Source of the DNA: Amoeboaphelidium protococcarum
Taxonomy: Eukaryota > Aphelidiomycota > Aphelidea
Direction: 5' to 3'
Length of the DNA stretch: 64,000 bases
Assembly: GCA_023515745.1 (NCBI GenBank)
Contig: JALECJ010000256.1
Location: 930,001-994,000, forward strand
Shown piece by piece: positions 47,011 to 56,815 of this stretch (the first letter of the stretch is position 1; every line of letters begins with the position of its first letter). The position numbers and the translations under genes were made by a program. The notes beneath the pieces were generated by a model that ran no database searches, was not told the DNA's origin, and was given only the letters and a program-made list of their open reading frames with translations.

Positions 47011-48853
47011 TCAAAATTCCTCCTTGTTGAACAGAAAAGTAGTATGATCATCTTATTCGTGACACAATCGCTGAAGCTGATCAGCCAGAGACTGCGGTCC
47101 GCAAAAGTACAAAGACACAACCTGGCCCATGTGTTGACGCTATAAACTCTCAAATTCACGACCCCAATTTGGTCTACCTAGGACCATAAAATCTTACAGC
47201 TGTTTCATGATTGAGTTTTCTGACTTTACACCATGGCGATCATTGTACCATTATTAGTGAAATTTACGCGTCAGAGTGCTCGTGGTAGACTTTATAGTCC
47301 AATATAGCTTCATATCTACCACCTATCTGAGTCTTTCATCCTTGTTGACGCGTACCAGAATATCGATGAACCATTGAAATTCCTCAAAATCTCGACAAAT
47401 CCACTTGAGATAGATCTTCTTAGCTCTCAGTTGACTCATATCCATCTCAAGCAACTGTTTCAACACTGAGGCATACGGCGTCATTCCGATCCCGCAGCCA
47501 ATAAGCACGGCAACATCATAAGTGTTCAGAATATCCACAGCGGGAGAGCAATACCCATTGTCAAAGTAGATTGTTGGCATGAAGGCGCGATAATTGTAAA
47601 TTAATCCAAACTCTGAGGCTGACTTTTAAGCAGCGATTTGGGCATACTTGATGTGGCTAAGAAACTGTTATGTAAAGTTACCAGCTGGACGAATGTGCAC
47701 AGAGATGTATTAAGATGATGAGGGAGCAGAGGTGACAGTGAATGGATGCCATTAAAGCCACGAGATTTAAGGCACATTTAAACGAAGATATCCGCCAGCC
47801 TAAATGGTCGAGTTCCCACCACACGTAAACCACATCGGACTACTCAGTTCAAGCTAAATGACCTCATTGTGAAGTATTGTAACATTTTCAACATAGGCAG
47901 GCCACAGACGCGATATCAATTCTGCTCGCACTTTCTCACATAAGAATATAGCACCAGGTACCAGGTTGAGTATCCAAAATTGAGATGGATAACATTTACC
48001 ATTATCGTACTTGGTGAAGCAAAATTGACCATGGAACAGAAGGATAATGTACAATGGCACGTACAACTAATGCGAGTAAGCAAACACTTCATGCTCATTT
48101 GAATCGTCGGTAGAATAAACCAATAGAAGCTACCAAGATTAAACATAAAGTGCACAAAACGCCAGTCAGTCCCACACCTGACCCAAACAAGAGTTATGCA
48201 TATGAGATACCACTATCAGCAGAGACGCGAAGGAAATTGAAAATGTGACAACAGACGTGTACCAGAGTGTAGATAGATATGAGTACACCATTGATCCTGT
48301 GAAACTGAGCCACTTAATTGAATGGAATCACGTATCGCCGCAACAGATATGACTTGCGTAGGAAGCCTAAAAATCGTTTACACATTGTCAACAGCATAAC
48401 TGCCAGATTGAGATTCAGCATCTTGGCTGAGGATCGCGCTAGACTAAAAGATGCCGGCTGCAGCTTCTGTCTCATCCTTATTAATTACGTAGCATTTAAA
48501 AAGTAGCCAACATAATAGCTGAACATGATGAGCTGCATTAGATAGTACGCCATGTAAAAGACGCCGTGCTGATAACAGCACCATTTCACAAATCGCTTCC
48601 TCCAACGCGTAAATAAATCAGAGCCTTAATACTGAGCAATAACTTGACCTAGAGGAGATTCATACTGTAGACTTGCTTCTTCGTGGTAATCTATAGGCAC
48701 CAAATCAATAATTGTACCACACTGGCTCCTATGGTCATCTTTGTCATCAACAATTGTGTCAACTTTGAGTGGGCGACGCGTTTAAACCAATCTGACAGGC
48801 GTAACACTTGATTACCGCCCGCTTTCAAAGGAGTCAGTGGATTCTTATTACAT
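47011..48853 (-). CDS. NADPH oxidase (NOX family)
   Basis: NOX enzymes pass electrons from NADPH through FAD and two haems to oxygen, making superoxide. From ATG 48853 a soluble N-terminus of about 85 residues precedes six membrane helices. Haem-ligand histidines lie in QFHRINGVLISIYTLVHVCCHIFNF and in YSHQLYVPLYIILLFHG. The dehydrogenase part has HPFTVTSAP (FAD), CGIGMTPYASVL (NADPH) and C-terminal LGRPNWGREF, YFCGPQSLA and FNKEEF. No EF hands are seen. The frame shifts by one base between GVGLTGVL (about 48158) and SNEHEVF (about 48095). This implies a short intron, for example GTTTTGTGC...GGTAG (31 bp), or a sequence error. Confidence 0.88.
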
Positions 48854-49637
48854 ATTAAGTCTCTGGATGCCTGCTTTAGAATGACAATATCAATAATGAA
48901 GATAAAGAATGTATTAGTACAGGAAGCATTGTGTTATAGACCAGAGTCTGTGCGCCGATTTATCTGAAATCCAATTTCTATCCTATCAGCATACATTTTA
49001 TTGGATTGTATGACATTATGTTATGAATGGCTGATTTTTCCTAGCATTAGAGTTGGAATATGATGCGTAGTGAAATTAAGTGGATTATTTAAAAAACTAG
49101 AAATTGAGCTTCTGTGGGGAAACTGTCTGAATATATCATCTAGCAATAGCAGCATTCGCTACAGTGCTCTACAGCCATTTGGCATTCTTGTGTCCTTGAT
49201 GTACTTTGCTCGTTTCAATGATTGTCTTTATGGTCAAGTGCTTAAACTATAAATATTAACTTTGATGGTGCATGTAATAATATGCACTAACTCTATAATT
49301 CTTTGGATGTTGGCGTTATTGAGCGCATTGCTGTTTGAAGATTCGGAAAGCATCATTTAGCCATGTGTTACGCGTGATTGTGGTCAGCCTCAGGTCACAA
49401 GCATAGCACAAGAATTCGTGGTTGTATTTTTTGCACGGTCTACTGCGCCAGCAAATGGTTGATGACATAATGAGATGTACAATGAGTACAAAGTGGTCAG
49501 CAATGGCGAATGTTCATGCTGGTAGCCAATGATATCCATGGCTGATTTTACCTCACATCTTGGCCTACACCTGGTCGAATATGAGCGCTCTTTCATCTTC
49601 TAACATCCTACATCCTATCTATCTGTTTGTAAATAAT
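48854..49637. other. Upstream region of the first secreted-repeat gene
   Basis: No confident gene. From 49390 on, the sequence is similar to the upstream regions of the second and third paralogues, so it belongs to the duplicated unit. A long plus-strand open run (about 49070-49460) is membrane-like in composition but has no family features. Confidence 0.45.
49414..49548 (+). promoter_or_regulatory. Conserved upstream block and short upstream ORF of paralogue 1
   Basis: The block contains GTGGTTGTATTTTTT and GAGTACAAAGTGGTCAGCA (49484-49503), shared with the other paralogues. ATG 49483 opens a short frame MSTKWSAMANVHAGSQ that ends at TGA before the main ATG at 49638. The same M[S/C]TKWSA start recurs upstream of all three genes. 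Confidence 0.5.
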
Positions 49638-52145
49638 ATGATCATATCCAGAAATTTCCTAAGTATTGCAAGTCTGCTGTGTATTATAGTGTCTGATATT
49701 GGTGTAAATGCGTTGCCTACCAACAATGGTGTCAATTCCGTTTAATTGTTTAAGCGTGATCCTGCTCCTGCTGGTGCACCGAAAGGTGGTGGTGGTGGTA
49801 GTGGTGGAGGAGCGAAAGCTGCTCCTAAAGCCGCTGCTCCTAAGGCGGCTGCTGCTCCGAAAGCTACTCCTCCTCCGAAAGCTCCCGCTGTTAAACCTCC
49901 TCCTCCTCCTCAGAAAGCTGCTGATCCCAAGCCTGCTAAACCTGCGAATACTGCTAATCAAAAGCCAACAGAATAAGCAGCTCCTAAGATGCCTAAGGGT
50001 ACACCTGGTGATGCTGCCGCGAGACCGAAAGGCGATGGCGCTGGATCTTCTGTTCAGAGACCTTAATAGGCTGCTGCTGCTTAGTAATAGCAATCTTAAC
50101 GAGCTAATGGACTACCGGGCACGCAGCAATAGCAGCAATAACAACAATCTGCTGAAAGAAGACCTGTACAAGCTGGCTAATAAGTTGCTTAAAGTCGGCC
50201 TCTGTAAGCTGACCAGCAACGTGCCGTTTAACCTCAACAAGGCCCTCAGCAAGGTCCTGTTGGTCCGGCCGGTAATTAATAAGCCGGCGCTGTTAATCCT
50301 GCGCAGCCTCAGTAACAGGGCGCCTCTGGTTAAATCCCCACCGGGCCTGATGTATAAGCTGCGACACCTCAAACATCTGAAATGGATAACTAGCGCGTGC
50401 CGATGGTTAACGGAGCCCCTGTCTAATAAGCCCAAGATCCATAATCTCAAGGCGCGATGGCTCAACCTCAGCAGGCGCCATAGCCTTCAAATGATCCTCT
50501 TACTAGTGGTATATCTAATGGCATAATGCAGAGTGTGCGTAATGGTGAGCAAGGCTTCCAATTCGATCCCTCTACGAAGCAATGGACCGATCCTGCTACT
50601 GGCCAAAAGTACCAGGAATCTAACGAGTAGCTCACTCCAATTCCTCCCTCTGGCAATACAGGTGCCCCTGGGCCATCTTCGCCTAGTCCTGGCGCCCCCG
50701 GTTCATAGTAGGCTGGTACTCCAGCTGGAACTCCGCCTGATTCATAGCAGCCTGGTACTCCTCCAGGTACTCCAGCTGGAACTCCGCCTGATTCATAGCA
50801 GCCTGGCGCTCCTTAGCCTGATGCTCCACAGCCTGGTGCTCCTTAGCCTGACGCTCCTTAACCGGGTAGTCCTGAGCCTGGCAGTCCACAACCAGGTTCT
50901 CCTTAGCCTGATGCTCCACAGCCTGGTAGTCAATAGCCTGATGCTCCACAGCCTGGTGCTCCTGAGCCTGGCAGTCCACAACCAGGTTCTCCTTAGCCTG
51001 ATGCTCCACAGCCTGGTGCTCCTTAGCCTGACGCTCCTTAACCGGGTAGTCCTGAGCCTGGCAGTCCACAGCCAGGTTCTCCTTAGCCTGATGCTCCACA
51101 GCCTGGCACTCCACCTGGTACCCCCCCTGGCACTCCTCCAGGTACTCCCCCTGGAAGTCCGCCTGGGGCTGCTCCAGGTACTCCTCCTGGTACTCCCCCT
51201 GGTACTCAGCCTGGCACTCCACCTGGTGCTCCTCCTGGTACTCCCCCTGGTACTCAGCCTGGCACTCCACCTGGTACTCCTCCTGGTACTCCCCCTGGTG
51301 CTCCCCCTGGTACTCAGCCTGGCACTCCACCTGGTGCTCCTCCAGGTTCACCACCAGGTACTCCGCCTGGAACTCCCCCTGGTACCCCCCCTGGCACTCC
51401 CCCAGGTACTCCGCCTGGAACTCCCCCAGGTACTCCGCCTGGAACTCCCCCTGGTACTCCTCCTGGTTCTTAATCTCCTCCGGCTCCTCCTGGTGCATAT
51501 CGGGTCTCGGCTCCTGGATCTACCCAATCTGCAAGTGCAGCTGGTACAGGTGGTGCTATGCCTATGCCTAATTCTCAGGTGGCAAAATCTGCAGCATAAC
51601 AGGGTATCAATTCCGTTATCAGTGATCCACAGCAGCAGACAGAAGCCTAAGCGTTCTATCTTGGGGCGGTTGGAACCGAATCAAGCGGTGGCAAAAATTT
51701 GCCTAATGATGCGGATTAGGCGCGCCGTGGTAAGTTGGGCAATGACATGGAAGAAATTGGTCCTGCAAGACTTGGCAGAGGTTTATTGAAGAGATTAGGT
51801 TATTCGGAAGACACGATCCAGAAAATTAAGGCAGATGGTAATGGTGAATATGCTAATCGTATGTCAGCTGAAGCTTTCGCAAAGGGCCCTCGCGAACTGG
51901 GCAGCAATGATAATTTTATGGCCTATTAGCGCGGCGGCAAGACGGCGTATGACTAAGTAACTGATTTCCGTGAGGCTCCTCAAGACCGAAATAAGATTGG
52001 ACCTATGAGCGAAAAAGATAGGAAGTCAATCGACGCTTTGAAGCGAAATTACCAGTAAACTCAGCAGGAAGCTCTTGACAAAGGAATGACTGAACCTAAC
52101 AACAACTAGGTCCCATATCTAAACCGTGCTGCAGAAGAATAATGA
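49638..52145 (+). CDS. Secreted Pro/Gly/Gln-rich repeat protein, paralogue 1
   Basis: The 835-residue frame has a signal peptide ([19 protein letters not shown]), a short propeptide and a dibasic site in [10 protein letters not shown], a likely Kex2-type cleavage point. An Ala/Lys/Pro/Gly region and a Gln-rich linker follow. A module [20 protein letters not shown] starts near residue 298. PQPGA/PQPDA and then PPGTPPGT-type repeats fill about 348-613. The conserved C-terminal region (about 615-835) contains [46 protein letters not shown] and NNNQVPYL. Two copies of a roughly 180-bp repeat unit (50808 and 50990) are nearly identical, so the array is recent. I do not recognise the family. It is likely secreted or surface-exposed. 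Confidence 0.85.
50700..51475 (+). repeat. Pro-Gly/Pro-Gln tandem repeats in paralogue 1
   Basis: Units of four to six residues (PQPGA, PQPDA, PEPGS, then PPGT/PPGA) repeat for about 260 residues. The unit CCTTAGCCTGATGCTCCACA recurs, so many repeat glutamines are TAG. A segment near 50808-50960 is duplicated near 50990-51100. Confidence 0.85.
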
Positions 52146-53677
52146 TCTCTTGTTGTTAAAATTTTTTTGACTGATGATGAATTTGAATAATATAATCTGT
52201 TTTGTTAACTTGCTCCATGCATGTTGTTCGTTTACTGGAATGTGTCAAATGCAGCCATTTCTGCGAAATATCAAGGAATGCGCGTCATTACTCGAACGAA
52301 CAATTTAAAAGACTTTCATAAATCCTGTGGGTGAGAAAGTAGAGAACTGAGTCTTTCGTTGAGACTTTTGTGTCCATCGGGACTATGTTTCCCTACATTA
52401 GTGGTGTTCTCCTACTGTGCCGCGGTGAGCCTGTTAGATGTATTGACGGTTTCTCAGGTTATGAAGATTGAGTCGTTCGCCTGTGGCTGATCAAGGGGTC
52501 CGCCTCTGTTTACACGGTTCTTCTGAGAAGAGTTTTTGGGAGGATTTTTTGAAGAGTGAATTTGAGTAATTGAATATAATATTATCTGGAAATAGTGTTT
52601 TCCATGACTGACAAATATGTCCATTGGAACGGTGGTTCCCGTGTCTCTGCCAGTACTAATTGTAAAAGCAGCTCACGTAACAGAGCCACCTACTGATATA
52701 TTGCCGATTTAAGCTGAGTCAATTGTTACTTGTAAGCACTTCAATATACGTCTTGTCATTTGTTTAAAACTCAAATCGGAGACAATGAGATTAGAAGTAA
52801 GTATAAAAGGTATTAATTTCGCCTTACTAATCTTCAATCGCATTATGATTTGAGAAGATACGCGTCGCATTCCATGCAATTGAGCTATATCTCTGATAGC
52901 AGAAGATTTGCTACATTAAACTTCTCAAGGTCTACTCTTATTAAACTCTCATTAAATGAGATTCGTAAATATAGGGTACTCTTACAAAGATGTAAAATTT
53001 GTGGTAGAAGTTACAAAGTACAACATTGATGTAATCTTATGTAGTCAAATATCAGCCAGGAGCGTTATATTTTATTAATAAGAATTGATGAACGCTATGA
53101 TTTCTCTTGGATTTAAGGAAGAGAATATGAATAGCATAATATACCACTGCATAAAAAGCAGCTTCTGATGTTCTCATATATAAAGCTTTCGTTTGCTCTT
53201 CGAAAATGCTATCACTGTAACGGGTGCATTGACTTCCTGATTGTATCAAATTTTTGATGATTTAAAGGCCATTTTCATTGCCATTTACCGTATTCTTTCA
53301 ATAAATTCTAATTCTTATCAAGAGCCAAAGAGTCACACCCCTCTGATCTTTAGGTATTCAATTGTATCTCAGTGGTGAGTACTTTACAGAGCCGTAGGTT
53401 TGATTCTGTAACGTGCCAGGCGTGCTAAGTCGGCGCTTGATCACAAGGGAAGTACAAGAACTTGTGGTTGTATTTTTTATCACGCGCAGTTGAACTGGCA
53501 AATAGCAGATGAAATTAGTCGTACAATGTGTACAAAATGGTCAGCATTCGCGTAAATTTTCACCAATAGCCAGTAATAATGCGCGGCTGACTCTGCTGGC
53601 CTAATTGAATATCACCTGGCACATTGGTATCTGTCTTTTATCCTCTTGCATCATCTAATATCCAAGTCTGTATTATT
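52146..53677. other. Spacer between secreted paralogues 1 and 2
   Basis: No gene is recognised in the first 1.2 kb. At 53355-53412 a tRNA-like fragment (CTCAGTGGTGAG, then GGTTTGATTCT) resembles A-box and B-box sequences but lacks an anticodon arm. From 53450 the sequence is homologous to the region upstream of paralogue 1. Confidence 0.45.
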
Positions 53678-53680
53678 ATG
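53456..53680 (+). promoter_or_regulatory. Conserved upstream block and upstream ORF of paralogue 2
   Basis: GTGGTTGTATTTTTT and TGTACAAAATGGTCAGCA (53529-53546) match paralogue 1. ATG 53527 opens MCTKWSAFAQIFTNSQ and, with TAA/TAG as Gln, stays open until TGA 53679-53681, which overlaps the main start as ATGA. Such overlap would allow termination-reinitiation. Confidence 0.45.
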
Positions 53681-56245
53681 ATTATATCCAAAAACTTTTT
53701 GAGTATTGCATGCGTGTTGTGTATGATAGTGTCCGACATTGGTGTGAATGCGTTACCTACCAACAATGGCGGTGTCAATACCGTTTAATTGTTTAAGCGA
53801 GATCCTGCTCCTGCTGGTGCACCGAAAGGTGGTGGTAGTGGTGGTGGTGGAGGAGCGAAAGCTGCTCCTAAGGCGGCTGCTGCTCCTAAAGCTCCTCCTC
53901 CTCCGAAAGCTCCCGCTGTTAAACCTCCTCCTCCTCCTCAGAAAGCTGCTGATCCCAAGCCTGCTAAACCTGCGAATACTGCTAATCAAAAGCCAACAGA
54001 ATAAGCAGCTCCTAAGATGCCTAAGGGTACACCTGGTGATGCTGCCGCGAGACCGAAAGTCGATGGCGCTGGATCTACTCCTAAAAGCCAACAAGGTCCT
54101 ACTGGCAAAGATTCTCCGTAGTAAGAGCGAGCTGCCGCATTGCCTGGTCAGTAAGCCGATTAGCGTCCATCTCAGCAGGTTGATTAGTCTCGTGTCGCCT
54201 AGTAGTAACAAGGTCCGGCTGCATAGTAATAAGCACCTGCGCAAAATCCTCAGCAGATGCAATAATAGGCTGCTGCTAGTTAAGATACTGCTGGATCTGG
54301 CCAATCTTAGCCTCAAGCCTAGCCTGCCGCTCAACAGTAATAGGCTGCTCAACAGTAGTAGGCTGAATAGTCTGCTCAGTAATAAGGACCATAACAGCCT
54401 CAAGATAGTCAACGTGAAGGTTAGGCGCAATCCGAGTAACCTGGTGTAAGCCCATAGGCACCTGGTCCATAGTCTCCCGAGCAACAACAGCAATAGTAGT
54501 AATAGTAAGCTTAATCTGACTAGCCGTCTGGCGATCCTCTCTCTAGTGGTATTTCCAATAATGTAATGGAGAGCGTGCGCAATGGTGAGTAAGGCTTTCA
54601 ATTTGATCCTGAAACCAAGCAATGGACCGATCCTGCTACTGGCCAAAAGTATTAGGAATCTAACAACTAGCTCACTCCAATTTCTCCCTCTGAAAGTATT
54701 CCTGCTGAACAGAAACAATAATCTCTAGAACAGCCTGGAAGTCCTGAGGCTGGCAGTCCTTAACCTGGTGCTCCTGAGCCTGGTTCTGATTAGTCTTCTG
54801 ATGCTGAAAATGCTGAACCTCAAACATCTGAGATGGATAATAAGCGCGTGCCTATGTTTGGTGGTTTCCCACTCTTTGGTGGTGGCGACTCTGGTTTTGG
54901 CAACTTATTTGGTGGCTCAAACCCGTTCTTTGGTGGTGGTGCTCCATAAGCCACAGATCCATCCTCTCAAGAGGGTTCTGGTGCTCCTCAGCCTAGCGCT
55001 CCTTAGCCTGCTGGTCCTCAGCCTGGTGCTCCATAGCCTGCTAATCCGTAGCCTGCAAGTCCTTAGCCTGGTGCTCCACAGCCTGGTGCTTCACAACCTG
55101 CTAGTCCATAGCCTGGTGCTCCACAACCTGGTGCTCCATAGCCTGGTGCTCCACAACCTGGTAATCCATAACCTGGTGCTCCAGGTTCTCCGGCAGCTCC
55201 TGACATGCAGAGTGTGCGTAATGGTGAGCAAGGCTTCCAATTCGATCCCTCTACGAAGTAATGGACCGATCCTGCTACTGGCCAAAAGTATCAGGAGTCT
55301 AACAACTAGCTCACTCCAATTTCTCCCTCTGGAAATCCTGGCGCATCTCCGCCTAGTCCTGGCGCCCCTGGTTCACAGCAGCCTGGTACTTCTCCTGGCT
55401 CCCCTGGATCATAGTAACCTGGAGCTCAGCCTGGTTCCCCTCCTGGTACTCCACCTGGAAGTCCGCCTGGTACACCACCTGGCACTCCTCCTGGTACACC
55501 ACCTGGTACACCACCTGGTACTCCTCCTGGCACTCCTCCTGGCACTCCGCCTGGTACACCACCTGGTTCCTAATCTCCACCGGCTCCTCCTGGTGCATAT
55601 CGCGTCTAAGCCCCAGGATCTACCAAATCAGCAAGTGCAGCAGGCAACGGTGGCGCTATGCCTATGCCTAATTCATAGGTGGCAAAGTCAGCGGCATCAC
55701 AAGGTATCAACTCCGTTATTAGTGATCCTCAGTAGCAGAAAGAAGCTAACGCGTTGTATCTTGGTGCCGTTGGAACTGAGACTGGCGGTGGTCAGAATAT
55801 GCCTAATGATGCGGATTAAGCGCGACGTGGTAAGCTGGGCAATGATATGGAAGAGATAGGTCCAGCCAGAATTGGTCGCGGCCTTTGGAAGAGAATGGGC
55901 TATTCTGAACAAGATATTCAAAGAATCAAGGCTGATGGCAATGGAGCTTATGCCAATGAACAATCTGCAAAAGTTTTTGCCAGGGGACCTCAAGAGTTGG
56001 GCGGCATGGATAATTTTATGGCCTATTAGCGTCTTGGCGTGACGGGATATAATTAAATGACTGACTTCCGTGAGGCTCCTTAGGACAGAGAAAAGGTTGG
56101 ACCTATGAATTAAAAAGATAGGGCGCATCTCAACGCCCTGAAGCAAAATTACCAGCAAACTCAGTAGGAAGCCCTTGACAAAGGATTGACTGATGTCAGT
56201 AACAACTAGGTCCCATATTTGCAATAAGCCGCAGAAGAAATCTGA
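53678..56245 (+). CDS. Secreted Pro/Gly/Gln-rich repeat protein, paralogue 2
   Basis: The 855-residue frame shares its signal peptide, propeptide with [10 protein letters not shown] and Ala/Lys/Pro region with paralogue 1 almost base for base, then diverges in a Gln-rich linker. It has two copies of the WTDP module (starting near residues 297 and 510). Between them lie a Phe/Gly-rich insert ([15 protein letters not shown]) and PQPGA repeats; a PPGT tract follows the second. The C-terminal domain is again conserved ([33 protein letters not shown]). The protein is about one-fifth Gln, most of it TAA/TAG. The extra module suggests growth by internal duplication. Confidence 0.85.
54975..55573 (+). 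repeat. PQPG and PPGT repeats in paralogue 2
   Basis: PQPGA/PQPAS repeats (54975-55190) and PPGTPPGT repeats (55430-55573) flank the second WTDP module. Confidence 0.8.
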
Positions 56246-56815
56246 TCTCTTGATGTTGAAATTTGGTTGATTGATGATGAATTTGAATAATATAATGATC
56301 TGTTTTGGTACTTAAGTTTTGACAGTTCACTGTAATCTTTACCTGTCGTAGGTCGGCCTTGATGCAGTACCTATTTTAATCTATCGTCTGCCACTTCTAT
56401 GCGGATGAATTTCATTTTTTATCTTAAATCATTGCGAATTATATTGTTACTCTTCCAAATTATGGTCCCAAGGTGTTTGATTATTTTGATTGCTATAGAA
56501 TTGCTGGATGTGGCCATAGAGACGCGTTCAATACTGCTTTCAAACTTTACTAGAGCCGTGATTGGATTGATCACTAAAGTATTTCGAGGTCACATTTTAT
56601 ACACAGCTCTTTGGAGTTTGCGATCGGTCAATGGGGCAAGTCGCACCATGAGTACAAAATGGTCAGCACTTTCGGAATGATTCGCTGGCATCCAGTGATA
56701 AATCTGCCGAACCTTGGCAATGCAACACTGATGATTCCACAATAATTGGTAGATACCTCATTTCTGCCCATCTCATATTCTGTCTATAATATCTCCAGTG
56801 TTATTCGTGTTCAGA
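56246..56815. other. Spacer before paralogue 3, with the conserved upstream block
   Basis: GAGTACAAAATGGTCAGCA lies at 56650-56668, 147 bp before the main ATG. ATG 56648 opens MSTKWSALSE and stops at TGA. A longer open run in the same frame begins upstream at 56399. No other gene is seen. Confidence 0.5.

Noticed and set aside
50683-51498. Long antisense ORF (271 codons) over the PG repeats of paralogue 1
   Set aside because: It is a by-product of the repeat codons: the complement of Pro/Gly/Gln codons gives Gln/Glu/Tyr/Leu without stops. The sense frame has a signal peptide and conserved ends.
50533-51789. Plus-strand 418-codon ORF over paralogue 1 in another frame
   Set aside because: A low-complexity Leu/Val/His shadow of the PG repeat frame; it has no start context and no conserved end.
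53355-53412. tRNA gene
   Set aside because: D-arm-like CTCAGTGGTGAG and T-loop-like GGTTTGATTCT are present, but the anticodon arm is missing and the T stem does not pair. At most a tRNA-derived remnant.
53753-54718. Long minus-strand ORF (321 codons) over paralogue 2, and 49659-50093 over paralogue 1
   Set aside because: These are Leu/Arg/Ser-rich shadows of the Ala/Lys/Pro/Gln coding sequence on the plus strand.
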